Shown: in pieces, positions 8,072-16,283 of the stretch
Layout of the letters: each line of letters begins with the position of its first letter
Position numbering within the stretch: the stretch's first letter is position 1
Virus record (IMG/VR): IMGVR_UViG_3300021602_000011
Location: 1 to 45,392 of that record
Source of the DNA: a virus
Length of the DNA: 45,392 nt
Direction: 5' to 3' (one strand)
Notes under the pieces: generated by a model
What the model saw: only the letters and a program-made list of their open reading frames with translations
Database searches by the model: none
What the model was told of the DNA's origin: nothing
Made by a program: the position numbers and the translations under genes

Positions 8072-10905
8072 ATACTTCCAACTCTACTACCTTCTCCCAT
8101 TGCCCAATCTGTTCCATAGTTTCCATCAAAAGGTATAACTAACTGCTGATTCGCAATTAGTATTGTATTATTAAACCATTGACGAATCTTAATCTTTGCC
8201 CATTCAGTGTCAACAATCTTGAATTGAACTAGTAATTCGTCGTGAACCTGGTGAAGCGGCTCCACTCGTAGTTTACACGCAGTATCGCTAACTCGTATTC
8301 GGTTCTCTTTATCAGTCCATAAATTGTAAGCGGCTTTATTGGTGGCGTACGTTGTATAGACCTGCGGTAAATGCGCGAGAGCCTCACCAAGGATCTCAGT
8401 CTTTCTTCCGTAAAACTTACGAGTGAATCCGTTGGACGCAGTAAGCCTCGCGGGATAGGTTTGAGACTCAAGGTGACGTTGCATCCATTTGTGCCATAGA
8501 GTGACACGGTAGCGCACTTGAATACAAGCTTGAAACTCTTTCGCTTGTTTTTCGGACATATTAACCTTTCCTTCGGATTCGATGAAAACACGCTCTGCGA
8601 GTTTGCGGGGTCCCATGGTGTAGCAAGTCCCCCAGATACCTTGTTTCGAGACGAAGTATTCCCAGTCGTCTTTTTTAATTTCTTTACACATTTCTTTGAT
8701 TTCATGTCTGTTCTTTCCAAGAGTTGGACCTGCACCGTGTTTTAGGATGTAGGCTACGACTTGTGCGGGTTTGATTCCAAATCGTAGGTCGTCTAGCATA
8801 GTAGGGTCACCAAGCATAGCCATAAAGGAACCAACGGTCCAACCATCAGCGCCCTTTAGGTCACACTTAGCAAGATAGCAGCCGTCGTCAGCTAGGAGTA
8901 AGTCACGCATTCCTTGAGTGAGAGGGTTGTCCTCGTCTTCTAAGTCCCAGTCATCAGGGACGGTTTGCATATTTGCACCGACTCTGCCTTCAGTAGTATG
9001 TAGTGCACTCTTCGAACTACTCACCCTTCCTGTTTCAGAACCAACCAGATTAAGACTACAGTGCATACGACCGTGGTAAGGGATAATAGCAAGCATCTGT
9101 GCACGGGTGCGTAGGCGGCTAAGTTCAAGAGCGTGAGTGAGAACAGGATGGCCAGCACTTTTGGAGAGTTTAAGGAGTGCTTCATAGTCAGTGGTTCGTT
9201 TTAGCTCTTTGGTTTTTAAGTCTTTCTTCCATTGAGTAGGAAGACCGCAGGTGCTGTAAAGGAAGTCTTTGAACTTAGTGGATTTGGTGTTCATTGTGGT
9301 TTTAGTCACAATGGATATTTGTCCACGCTCTTGGTCAGAGAGAGAGTCAGGGAACTGGAGACGACGATAGATGTCCCAGTAGCCGAGGTCAACGAAGGCT
9401 GCTTTAGGCTTGGAGCGGTCTTTGACATAGCCACAGATGTTTTGCACTTGAGATAGTATTTCGGGATTGGACCGTGTGAAATCCAGTCGATCTATTGCAC
9501 CTTTTTCTGCTGCGATGATGTCTAGCTTCTCTTGGGCGGAATAGACGTGGCCTTTCATCTCAGCTAAACGGGAACGAGCTAGAGGTTCGTTATACCGTAT
9601 ACCTCGAAGCTCCATGTAGAGGAGTGGGTTGAGAAGGGTGTTGTTGAATTTATAGTGAGCACGTTGTTCGGGAGTTAACAACTTCTCCATCTTCTCGTTT
9701 ATCTCAAAGGTGCAAGCAGAGTCTTTACAGCAGTAGGTGAAGAAGACGTCTTGAGAGTCTGACTTGCGCTCGAATTTGTAGTAGGGTTCTTTAGTTAGAA
9801 CAGAACACTGGAAGCCTAGGTCCTTCTCCATCTCGCACCATAGTTCCCAGAACTTTAGAAGAGTGTCGTCTTGGTTGTTGCAGACAACAATATTATGGGA
9901 GTGGTGAAGAACGAAGCGGTCGTAGAGACCATTTTGCCAGATCTTTGGAATGCGTGGGTCGGAAAGGATTCGGATGAGACGTTGCCAAATTAAAAGCTCT
10001 TCGGTCTCGGTAGCCCAGTAGCTCCCACCGTCTATCTTAGCGAAAGGGACAATGAAAGACTTTGATGCAGCCGTCGAGATAGAGATACATGGCATGTCCG
10101 AAACTCCACCTTCAATATCACATGAGCAGTTAGTTGGATTGCTTAGAACCTTTTCCATTTCGTACATTAGATGGTCGAATGACTGACTGATCTTTAGATC
10201 ACGTATTGGTGGGTGAAACTCAGGACTAGTTGCTTCCGCCATAGCTTTCTTAACATCCATCATTAGAAGAGGAAGAAAGTCGTATTGGCGCAGACATGCT
10301 GCTGGGTGGTAAGCAGCAATGCATTTAACTTGTGGTGGAAGAAACTCACCTTGAGGTTCTATTAGTCTATCGCTAAGAAACACACTCCCTCTCCAGTTCC
10401 CAATCTTCCAGTCACCTTTAGCTGCCCAGAGTGCAGTCTTGCCTAGCAAGATGACGATATTTGGACGAAAAGTTGTGAGGTCCTTACGGAGCTGTGCCAA
10501 CCCTTCAAGAATTTCAGAGTTCGTGACTTTGAATTTGCTAATGTCATTTCCTGGAGGTCGGTATTGACAAACATTTCCGACAAAGCAAGCTGGTCTTGCA
10601 ATACCAGTCTTCGCAAGGACTTGGTCGAGTAGCCGTCCTGACTGACCGACAAATGGTCGACCAAGTTTCTCTTCGTCCTCACCGGGAGCTTCTCCAACAA
10701 TCGCAATGCGATAGTTAAGTTGTGTGCTAGGGAAGTCGTTAGGGACAAGACGTCCTCTCTCGAAAGGAGCTGGGGTGTCGATTTCATTGGCGGGAGTATT
10801 AAAGAGGTCTAGTTGAGGAGAGTTGTGTTTAGGAGCACGAGGAGTCTTTGATTGGGGCATTAGGTCTAGGTCGAACTGAGAGAAGACGGAAGGTTTCTTT
10901 GCCAT
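8068..10905 (-). CDS. Uracil-DNA glycosylase / family A DNA polymerase fusion, 945 aa
   Basis: The replicative polymerase with an N-terminal repair-type domain. Residues about 65-235 form a family 4/5-like uracil-DNA glycosylase (GEAPGEDEEKLGRPFVGQSG, NVCQYRPPGND, LLGKTALW, YHPAACLRQ). A DEDDy 3'-5' exonuclease follows: Exo I CDIEGG near 260, Exo II QNGLYDRFVL near 325, Exo III FFTYCCKDSA near 397. The polymerase comes last: motif A DLKGADGWTV near 679, O-helix region KQGIWGTCYTMGPRKLAE near 758, motif C QVHDELLVQ near 887. Motif A lacks the common SQIE version but keeps the Asp. The FeS cysteines of classical family 4 glycosylases are not obvious, so glycosylase activity is uncertain and the domain may instead recognise uracil or act structurally. 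It overlaps the next gene by ATGA. Confidence 0.92.
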   Translation of the reverse strand: MAKKPSVFSQFDLDLMPQSKTPRAPKHNSPQLDLFNTPANEIDTPAPFERGRLVPNDFPSTQLNYRIAIVGEAPGEDEEKLGRPFVGQSGRLLDQVLAKTGIARPACFVGNVCQYRPPGNDISKFKVTNSEILEGLAQLRKDLTTFRPNIVILLGKTALWAAKGDWKIGNWRGSVFLSDRLIEPQGEFLPPQVKCIAAYHPAACLRQYDFLPLLMMDVKKAMAEATSPEFHPPIRDLKISQSFDHLMYEMEKVLSNPTNCSCDIEGGVSDMPCISISTAASKSFIVPFAKIDGGSYWATETEELLIWQRLIRILSDPRIPKIWQNGLYDRFVLHHSHNIVVCNNQDDTLLKFWELWCEMEKDLGFQCSVLTKEPYYKFERKSDSQDVFFTYCCKDSACTFEINEKMEKLLTPEQRAHYKFNNTLLNPLLYMELRGIRYNEPLARSRLAEMKGHVYSAQEKLDIIAAEKGAIDRLDFTRSNPEILSQVQNICGYVKDRSKPKAAFVDLGYWDIYRRLQFPDSLSDQERGQISIVTKTTMNTKSTKFKDFLYSTCGLPTQWKKDLKTKELKRTTDYEALLKLSKSAGHPVLTHALELSRLRTRAQMLAIIPYHGRMHCSLNLVGSETGRVSSSKSALHTTEGRVGANMQTVPDDWDLEDEDNPLTQGMRDLLLADDGCYLAKCDLKGADGWTVGSFMAMLGDPTMLDDLRFGIKPAQVVAYILKHGAGPTLGKNRHEIKEMCKEIKKDDWEYFVSKQGIWGTCYTMGPRKLAERVFIESEGKVNMSEKQAKEFQACIQVRYRVTLWHKWMQRHLESQTYPARLTASNGFTRKFYGRKTEILGEALAHLPQVYTTYATNKAAYNLWTDKENRIRVSDTACKLRVEPLHQVHDELLVQFKIVDTEWAKIKIRQWFNNTILIANQQLVIPFDGNYGTDWAMGEGSRVGSI

Positions 10906-10911
10906 AATAAG

Positions 10912-11184
10912 TCATCTTGGATTTATCGCAGTTACAAAATCAGTGCATAAAAAGTGTGGAGGAAGTCCACCTAAAACCGATAAGTAGATACTTCCACCAA
11001 GCATTAGGATATTTAGTTCTTCTTGTGATGGTTTCCAAGCAACAACTATTACATTAGCACCATCAACACAATCTTGATTATTTACAGAACCTAGATAAGC
11101 AGGTATAGTCATACACTGCGATTCTTCTAAGTCTACAGGTGGACCAAATCTGGTATTCGCTTCGGGAAAGTTTACTGGTGTCAT
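10912..11184 (-). CDS. Hypothetical protein, 90 aa
   Basis: I do not recognise a named family, though the layout (FPEANTRFGPP at the start, then a Trp-Lys-Pro segment VVAWKPSQEELNILMLGG and GGLPPHFL) resembles small proteins that recur in podovirus replication regions. There is no membrane segment or catalytic motif. It lies 6 bp upstream of the polymerase gene and its ATG overlaps the TGA of the gene before it, so it is part of the replication operon. Confidence 0.75.
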   Translation of the reverse strand: MTPVNFPEANTRFGPPVDLEESQCMTIPAYLGSVNNQDCVDGANVIVVAWKPSQEELNILMLGGSIYLSVLGGLPPHFLCTDFVTAINPR

Positions 11185-11363
11185 TTGAAGTTCTCCAATA
11201 CTCTCTGTATGATTTCACTTTGAACCTGCTCGGGTAGTTCATCAAACTCTAGTTCTTTGTAGTAACCATCTTGAGAGTGCTTGGTGACTTTCTTCACCAA
11301 GGTTCCGTTGACTTCAACTTCGTATAGGTCAGCGAGAAAGTAGATATGTAGGGTGGAGGACAT
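11181..11363 (-). CDS. Hypothetical protein, 60 aa
   Basis: A small acidic protein. The first half looks like a short beta sheet (MSSTLHIYFLADLYEVEVNG), the second half a helix (LPEQVQSEIIQRVLENF). No family is recognised. It is tightly packed: 3 bp after the ParB-methyltransferase gene and with an ATGA overlap to the next gene, which supports it being real. Confidence 0.7.
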   Translation of the reverse strand: MSSTLHIYFLADLYEVEVNGTLVKKVTKHSQDGYYKELEFDELPEQVQSEIIQRVLENFK

Positions 11364-11366
11364 AAG

Positions 11367-12959
11367 TTAGTGGAACTCAAAGTCTGAGTTGAGTTTAAGG
11401 TAGTGCAAGATTTTAACATTCTCAAGCGCAGCATTGTAGTGAGATTTGTCTAGTTCAACTCCAATGACGTTGCGCTCAATACCAAGCATGGAGATGACAC
11501 CACTACCACGACCCATAAAAGGTTCAAGGATGAGTTGGCCTTTCATGGAAACTGCATTAGCGAGAAAGGTCCAAATCTCACGGGGTTTAGCAAAGGGGTG
11601 CCCAACGTCATTACAGAGTTGGTCTCGGCCACAGGTGATGACTGAGGTTTGTGGATTTTGCACTAGAGTTGCACCTTTCTTTCGACAGACAATAGCTATT
11701 TCGGTGTCTTTAGTGGTGTTGTATTGTGCACATTGGTTCATGCAAGAGGAAGTCTTGACCCAAGTGATCGGCCAACGTTGAACGGCAAACCCAGCTTTGA
11801 TGGCGCAGTCGTACATAAACTGCCAGAGCATTTGGTCTGCCCATGTGATGACAAAGGCCGAGGGTTTTGTGCATTTGAAAGCAGCAGGGAAGAAGTCTGA
11901 GATTAGTTGACGGTTGTACTCGACGTCGTGGAGGTCTTCGACGGTGTCAATATTCTTCATACCTCCATGTGGGTTTTGCTGATTCAGCCTACCCATGTCA
12001 ATCCCATAAGGAATATCCGTGATGACATGGTCGAATCTTCCTTGGTTCTCAAGTCGGTTCATAAACTCAATCGAATCCCCTTGGAAGAGTCTATTAGAAA
12101 GCATCACAACTTCCTTCTTTGAGACGAGTTCAACTTGTTCTTTCCAGTATTTATCAAAGTCTGCTTCTGTTCCTTTACCAGCGTTGAGAAAGTGTTGCAT
12201 GACTCGAAGATAAAGATGTGGGAACTCGGCAACCTCTAGGACATACTTCTTTCTTCCAAAGTACTGAAGTAGGTCACGAAGTTGTTGGTCGTAAGTTGCT
12301 TCTATCTCGGAGTCGGTTGGAAGAGTTGTGATAGTAGACTGCTCTTCAGTTACTTCCAGCACTGCATCAAACGTTGCCTCTGCTTGTCGAGAAGCTAGCG
12401 CTGCCATCAGTTCATCCTCACGATCACGAAGAAGAAGTTTCCACGCAGCGGTGAGGGAATCTTGTGACCAGAAGCGTGCGTTCTCTCTAGGAAGACCTGT
12501 TAGGATGTTGATTTCCGTTGAGAGCTTGCCAGCAACTTGTAGGTTGAAGTTGATATTTCCTACTGAGACTCCAAGCATTGCACCAGTCTCCCTTTGTCCC
12601 CATGACTTTGAATCTAGTGCGTTGGTTTTAACTTTAAGCCGGTGGATGGTTGCGATGTGGAGACATTTTTCCTGCCACGTCTCGTCTTTCCTTTGGACAT
12701 TCTCTTCGAGTTCGAGGATATGCAACTCGTCTTCAGACATAGTCTCTCGATATACAACGTCGATACTAATCCAACCAAGTGAACTTGCCGCAGCATAGCG
12801 ACGACCTCCGGCGATAAGTCGTTTGTCTTGGTTGATAACAATAGGCTGTATGAGGCCATTTGTTTTAAGCGATTGTGCAAGTTCAGCAATGTCTCCATTG
12901 TCGAGACGCTGACGATTGGTGACTTGGATTTCATTTAGAGGAAGAGTTTGACGATTCAT
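11367..12959 (-). CDS. ParB-N domain / DNA methyltransferase fusion, 530 aa
   Basis: Residues about 5-110 are a ParB/Srx-like N-terminal domain (LPLNEIQVTNRQRLDNGDI, GLIQPIVINQDKRLIAGGRR, DELHILELEENVQRKDETW), followed by a helical HTH-like segment near 130 (GQRETGAMLGVSVGNINF). The C-terminal half (about 290-525) is an amino-methyltransferase: catalytic motif IV VITDIPYG near 315 and SAM motif I LEPFMGRGSGVISML near 482, in the circularly ordered arrangement common in beta-class N4/N6 enzymes. This architecture is known from phages and plasmids. It may protect DNA from restriction; the ParB part could also guide it to specific sites, possibly the dispersed palindromes (inference). No partner restriction gene is nearby. 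Confidence 0.9.
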   Translation of the reverse strand: MNRQTLPLNEIQVTNRQRLDNGDIAELAQSLKTNGLIQPIVINQDKRLIAGGRRYAAASSLGWISIDVVYRETMSEDELHILELEENVQRKDETWQEKCLHIATIHRLKVKTNALDSKSWGQRETGAMLGVSVGNINFNLQVAGKLSTEINILTGLPRENARFWSQDSLTAAWKLLLRDREDELMAALASRQAEATFDAVLEVTEEQSTITTLPTDSEIEATYDQQLRDLLQYFGRKKYVLEVAEFPHLYLRVMQHFLNAGKGTEADFDKYWKEQVELVSKKEVVMLSNRLFQGDSIEFMNRLENQGRFDHVITDIPYGIDMGRLNQQNPHGGMKNIDTVEDLHDVEYNRQLISDFFPAAFKCTKPSAFVITWADQMLWQFMYDCAIKAGFAVQRWPITWVKTSSCMNQCAQYNTTKDTEIAIVCRKKGATLVQNPQTSVITCGRDQLCNDVGHPFAKPREIWTFLANAVSMKGQLILEPFMGRGSGVISMLGIERNVIGVELDKSHYNAALENVKILHYLKLNSDFEFH

Positions 12960-13333
12960 GGTTGTTTGTCTTTGCGTAGTTGAGCAGCTTCGTTGGAGTA
13001 TTTTTCACCATAGCGTTTGGTCAGCTTAGCGATGTTGTGGTCTAGACATTGTTGGCGGGAAACCCCTAGACCTTGTCGAAGACCTTCGAGGTAGAATTCG
13101 ATGTCACCAAGTTCTTCGATGACGTTAGGTAGGTCGATTTCCTTTCGGTAGATTACTGCTTTCTTGATTGCGTCGAGTAATTCGCCAGCTTCACCAGAGA
13201 TACCAAGTATCATGTGGAGTAAGTGGCAGTCTACAAAGGTGAGAGAGTCTCTAATCTCCTGTCCGTCTTTACAGAGGGAAGTGACTAGACTAGGATGTGA
13301 GATGGGTGGGGTTTCAATCATAAGGGTGTTCAT
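12956..13333 (-). CDS. MazG-like nucleotide pyrophosphohydrolase, 125 aa
   Basis: The all-alpha NTP pyrophosphatase fold is indicated by GISGEAGELLDAIKKAVIY (residues about 44-62, an ExxE-type metal site) and VIEELGDIEFYLEGLRQGLG (about 70-90, E/ExxD-type site). Such enzymes hydrolyse non-canonical or excess NTPs, or in some phages affect ppGpp levels. The gene overlaps the ParB-methyltransferase start by ATGA and follows the DUF1599-like gene by 1 bp, suggesting a nucleotide-pool module feeding the polymerase. The substrate cannot be told from sequence. Confidence 0.85.
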   Translation of the reverse strand: MNTLMIETPPISHPSLVTSLCKDGQEIRDSLTFVDCHLLHMILGISGEAGELLDAIKKAVIYRKEIDLPNVIEELGDIEFYLEGLRQGLGVSRQQCLDHNIAKLTKRYGEKYSNEAAQLRKDKQP

Positions 13334-13334
13334 T

Positions 13335-13718
13335 CTATTCTTGTGGCCATTTTCCAGTCTCTAGCATCTCGGCTATGACTGCGTAGTTCGCTATGTCTTT
13401 GAACGAGTCTCGGATGGATTCGTTGGCGGCCCGACGACGTCGACCAGAATTGAAGAGGTTCTTGATGCGCTCGAATTTGTCGTTCATGCGGACGACGACT
13501 CCGAAGATACCAAAACCTGAGATGTTTCGAGAGCCGTAGTCTAGTTGCTTCTGGTCGAGAAGTTTGATGTTCTCCAAGGTGATACGAAGTGCTTCTCGAC
13601 CAGCGATGGTTTTGATTTGAAGAGCAGTGCACATTTCCTCGAAGTAAGTTACAACTCTACCTCTATCTTTCTCCGACTCGGAGATTACGTAAAAGGTTTC
13701 AGGAACTAATTGTTTCAT
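13335..13718 (-). CDS. DUF1599-like protein (possible nucleotide-metabolism role), 127 aa
   Basis: The C-terminal two thirds match my memory of the DUF1599 pattern: LLDQKQLDYGSRNISGFG near 55-70, VVRMNDKFERIKNLF near 75-90, then ESIRDSFKDIANYAVIAEML near 100-120. Members occur in phages beside nucleotide or DNA-modification genes; the exact reaction is not established to my knowledge. Here it directly precedes a MazG-like gene, which supports a nucleotide-pool role. The start overlaps the upstream stop by ATGA. Confidence 0.8.
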   Translation of the reverse strand: MKQLVPETFYVISESEKDRGRVVTYFEEMCTALQIKTIAGREALRITLENIKLLDQKQLDYGSRNISGFGIFGVVVRMNDKFERIKNLFNSGRRRRAANESIRDSFKDIANYAVIAEMLETGKWPQE

Positions 13719-13939
13719 AAATATTTTGACTTTCTTCCTTTAACTGTGAGGCTTTTCTTGGGTTTATAGGTTCTTAAATGATACTCTTGTTTCCACTTCC
13801 GACAAACTGAGCAATACTTATGTCCAACCTCTGATGGCAGTTTTCCGCATCTAGGACATAAACCATCTTCGGTTTTACGAAAGTAGAATCTAGCTTGCTT
13901 GTTTGGAATTCGACTAAATTTGTCATGGATGGCTTTCAT
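13715..13939 (-). CDS. Small zinc-ribbon protein, 74 aa
   Basis: A basic protein with one zinc site: CPRC near residue 29, then HKYCSVC about 14 residues later. Basic flanks (YKPKKSLTVKGRKSKYL) suggest nucleic-acid binding. It looks like the zinc part of a small HNH or ribbon protein, but no HNH residues are visible. It begins 9 bp downstream of dispersed palindrome copy 3, whose minus-strand reading leads straight into the start codon (ATGAAAGCC). Confidence 0.65.
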   Translation of the reverse strand: MKAIHDKFSRIPNKQARFYFRKTEDGLCPRCGKLPSEVGHKYCSVCRKWKQEYHLRTYKPKKSLTVKGRKSKYL

Positions 13940-13947
13940 GGAGATTA

Positions 13948-13972
13948 GTCTTGTTCAATAATTGAACAGCAC
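13948..13972 (-). repeat. Dispersed palindrome copy 3
   Basis: Read on the minus strand the arms are GTGCT / AAGAC around core GTTCAATTATTGAAC. It lies between an early gene pair, just past a hairpin, and its outer arm forms part of that hairpin's base. Confidence 0.9.
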
Positions 13973-14014
13973 TTCGGGAGCAGGTGGTTTCTAGTCCTAC
14001 TCCCGAAGGCTGCT
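13968..14014 (-). terminator. Hairpin downstream of the possible ssDNA-binding protein gene
   Basis: A 9-bp perfect stem (13972-13980 with 14000-14008, CTTCGGGAG / CTCCCGAAG), extended by AGCA/TGCT, with a loop of 19 bases. It follows the stop of the gene ending at 14027. There is no clear U-tract on the minus strand, so it could be a processed or attenuating hairpin instead of a classical terminator. Confidence 0.55.
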
Positions 14015-14026
14015 CTTTTCTGTGTC

Positions 14027-14524
14027 CTAATAGCCAGGAATCACAAACGAACTGATCTTATTGCTCTCCGGGTAACCGTCCTTGGCTTTCTGCAAACCAA
14101 CCTTGACGTCCACGATTTGGTCCTTGAAGACCTCTTCGGTTTTGTCAATGGCATCGCGAACAGTCAGACTACCCTTACCAACTGCCTTGAGGACCAACGC
14201 AACATCCCGTTTGATCGCATTAGCGTCACGATCCTTTGTCACCACCACTCCAATCCGGTGAAAGATTGGAAACCCAGGATGGACTGTCTTTCCGTCCGTG
14301 TCCAGCTCTTCCTTCGTGGTGGACATCTTGAGCACGATCATGTCGTTCCCAGTTTCCTTCGCTTGGGTCTTCTCCGCTGAGACAATACACATTCGGTAGA
14401 TACGATCTGGTTGCAGACGAGGGAAGCGGGTGTCCACTTCACTTGCCGGCATTGCGAACGGGTCAGCTTCAGGAGCAGTTCCAACTGCGTCAGGGAACAT
14501 CAGGATATGAGTTTCGATTTTCAT
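14027..14524 (-). CDS. Possible phage ssDNA-binding protein (DUF669-like), 165 aa
   Basis: The start is set at ATG 14524 (MKIETHILMFPDAVG), which follows a long A/C-rich leader; an upstream in-frame extension has no support. The core RIYRMCIVSAEKTQAKETGNDMI then VLKMSTT resembles DUF669-type proteins that bind ssDNA and accompany Sak4-like ATPases, one of which is encoded two genes upstream. The remainder is Lys/Asp-rich (VALVLKAVGKGSL, DQIVDVKVGL). Codons are much richer in C-ending forms than those of neighbours, and the gene has its own leader and downstream hairpin, all suggesting strong expression. The function is inferred from context. Confidence 0.6.
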   Translation of the reverse strand: MKIETHILMFPDAVGTAPEADPFAMPASEVDTRFPRLQPDRIYRMCIVSAEKTQAKETGNDMIVLKMSTTKEELDTDGKTVHPGFPIFHRIGVVVTKDRDANAIKRDVALVLKAVGKGSLTVRDAIDKTEEVFKDQIVDVKVGLQKAKDGYPESNKISSFVIPGY

Positions 14525-14558
14525 TTTCTTTTCTTTTGTTTTGTTGTTGTTTCTGTCT

Positions 14559-14578
14559 ATGGGTAGTGCTCCACCCAT
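14559..14578 (-). promoter_or_regulatory. Hairpin and A/C-rich leader before the gene starting at 14524
   Basis: ATGGGT and ACCCAT form a 6-bp stem with 8-nt loop. On the minus strand it is followed by an almost pure A/C/G leader (14525-14556 in complement) up to the start codon. The arrangement suggests a transcript start or processing site with SD-independent initiation. Confidence 0.4.
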
Positions 14579-14585
14579 GGGGAGT

Positions 14586-14981
14586 TTAGACCCACTCCTT
14601 GACGGAGAGGTCTGAAAGGATACAGGTCATGAGAAGGTGGAGTTCGTCCTTGGAGTATTTAGAAAGCAGGTCGAGGTATCGACGTTGTGCTTCGTCTTTG
14701 AAAGTTGCACGGTCAAGGATGAGACCACCAGCTTTGTGAGTGTTGTAGATTGCGCCAAGGTGTGCGTTGACTGAAGAGATGTGGGATTTTAGTCCGAGGA
14801 TTAGCTTCTCAACGTCAGCGGAGTCTTTAACTGGAAACTCTTCTTTGAGTTTCTTCATGAAGTTTTCAACAACTTGTCGCTCGTTGTGCGTGCGAAAGCG
14901 ATTGATTGGACAAGAGTCGTCTGAGCGTGGTCCTTGGTTTATCATATTAGTGTGTTCTCCAATATCGGTATGTTCCGTCAT
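14586..14981 (-). CDS. Hypothetical helical protein, 131 aa
   Basis: A mostly alpha-helical, soluble protein. The N-terminus is polar and disordered; the middle (NERQVVENFMKKLKEEFPVKD, then VEKLILGLKSHISSVNAHLGAIY) and C-terminus (RRYLDLLSKYSKDELHLLMTCIL) form helices. No known family is recognised. It overlaps the start region of the preceding small gene by 35 bp and lies between the helicase gene and the possible ssDNA-binding protein gene. Confidence 0.65.
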   Translation of the reverse strand: MTEHTDIGEHTNMINQGPRSDDSCPINRFRTHNERQVVENFMKKLKEEFPVKDSADVEKLILGLKSHISSVNAHLGAIYNTHKAGGLILDRATFKDEAQRRYLDLLSKYSKDELHLLMTCILSDLSVKEWV

Positions 14982-15177
14982 AGTTATCGTGACGTTTTAG
15001 TTTAATTTCATTTCCAAGTCGAGTATGGCAGTAGCTGGCTATATTAGCGTTAATGGAGACGAACGAGTCTCCAATCGCTAAGCGAAGTAGAAAAGGCTTC
15101 CAGTTAGTGCGAAAGACACGTTGACGAATGGTTGGCGGGATAGGCACTCCCTTTTCGATGGTTGGATAGGTTGTCAT
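14947..15177 (-). CDS. Hypothetical basic protein, 76 aa
   Basis: Start chosen at ATG 15177, which overlaps the helicase stop by ATGA; a longer upstream reading would run deep into the helicase gene. The protein is basic and beta-rich (IRQRVFRTNWKPFLLRLAIG, then DSFVSINANIASYCHTRLGN). The C-terminus reads KRHDNYDGTYRYWRTH. No family assigned. Its translation is probably coupled to the helicase. Confidence 0.65.
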   Translation of the reverse strand: MTTYPTIEKGVPIPPTIRQRVFRTNWKPFLLRLAIGDSFVSINANIASYCHTRLGNEIKLKRHDNYDGTYRYWRTH

Positions 15178-16283
15178 AAGCAGTAGGTTAGTTCCTTCGC
15201 AGCACGAGTGATTGCGGTGTAAGACCACCGTTTATTATCCCAAATTGAGTGATGCATCCATTCAAACCAGACAAGAACCTTATCCCATTCTGACCCTTGG
15301 GATTTGTGACAGGTGATACAGTATCCCCAATCAGCGTAGACGAGTTGTTGGTTGCGTAGTTTAGGTATGGTGAAGTTTTTGGGAAGGGGTTTGGTGAAAG
15401 GTTCGTTCCAAACCAACAGATTAGAGAACTTCCTACCAATCTCGTCATGAGCGTCGATCTTAGTGTAAAGAGTGGTGTGCTCTAAGACTAGGTCGACAAA
15501 TAAGATCATGCCGTTGAAGACACCAAAGGACATATTATTGCGTAGCACAATAATCTTGTCTCCTAGCTGTAGTTTGTCTACTGGCTTCTCCAGATACCGT
15601 CTAAAGCGCATGTTAATATCCGTGCGAGTTTTATTCCTCGCACAAATGACTTGGTCGAATGTAGCCGCGAGTGGAATGTCAAAGCCGACTTTAGACCGGA
15701 TGCAAAGTCCTGGCTCAGTCTTCTCCTTGGCGGGAACTCCTTGTCGGGTCTCGGATGCAAAGCGTATGATGGGGCTGGACTCAGCTTGTCGGTGGATTTT
15801 AGATAGAACGAAGTCAGGTCGCGCCATGAGATTAGGGTTATCACCAATCGGCTCTAGTTGTCCCGGGTCACCTACAAACAAAAGTGGGATGTTGAAACTT
15901 CTAAGGTCTGTGTAGAGTTCAGAAGAAATCATACTAGCTTCGTCGATGATGATTAGTTTAGGATTCCCTTCAAGCCTAGACTTAAGGTAGAACTCAAAGT
16001 TGCCATCCTTTTGTGGGACACAATCGTAGATTGTTGAGTGGATAGTAGCAGCATCGTGGAGTTCCTTACGCTGAAGGACGTTGACAGCCTTTCCAGTGAA
16101 CGCACAGATGGTAGATCGAGTTCCTAGGATGTCTAAGTCCTCTCGAACTACCTTCTGAATGGTTGTCTTACCCGTTCCAGCATAACCACCTAAACGGAAT
16201 TCTAAACGTTGTCCAGATTTGTGCCAGACCTTTATCCTAGTAACCGCTTCGAGTTGCTCCTCGGTGAGTTGGATGGTAGTCAT
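15174..16283 (-). CDS. SF1B helicase, Dda/RecD-like, 369 aa
   Basis: All main SF1 motifs are visible: Q-like N-terminus (LTEEQLEAVTRI), Walker A GGYAGTGKTT near 32, Ia-type AFTGKAVNVLQRK near 62, Walker B IIIDEASMI near 112, motif III VGDPGQLEPIG near 136, motif IV-like HRQAE, motif V YCITCHKSQGSEWDKV near 320 and motif VI RWSYTAITRAAKEL near 353. Its short length fits a compact phage Dda-type 5'-3' helicase rather than full RecD. It likely assists origin opening or recombination together with the Sak4-like ATPase, whose stop it overlaps by 4 bp. Confidence 0.92.
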   Translation of the reverse strand: MTTIQLTEEQLEAVTRIKVWHKSGQRLEFRLGGYAGTGKTTIQKVVREDLDILGTRSTICAFTGKAVNVLQRKELHDAATIHSTIYDCVPQKDGNFEFYLKSRLEGNPKLIIIDEASMISSELYTDLRSFNIPLLFVGDPGQLEPIGDNPNLMARPDFVLSKIHRQAESSPIIRFASETRQGVPAKEKTEPGLCIRSKVGFDIPLAATFDQVICARNKTRTDINMRFRRYLEKPVDKLQLGDKIIVLRNNMSFGVFNGMILFVDLVLEHTTLYTKIDAHDEIGRKFSNLLVWNEPFTKPLPKNFTIPKLRNQQLVYADWGYCITCHKSQGSEWDKVLVWFEWMHHSIWDNKRWSYTAITRAAKELTYCL

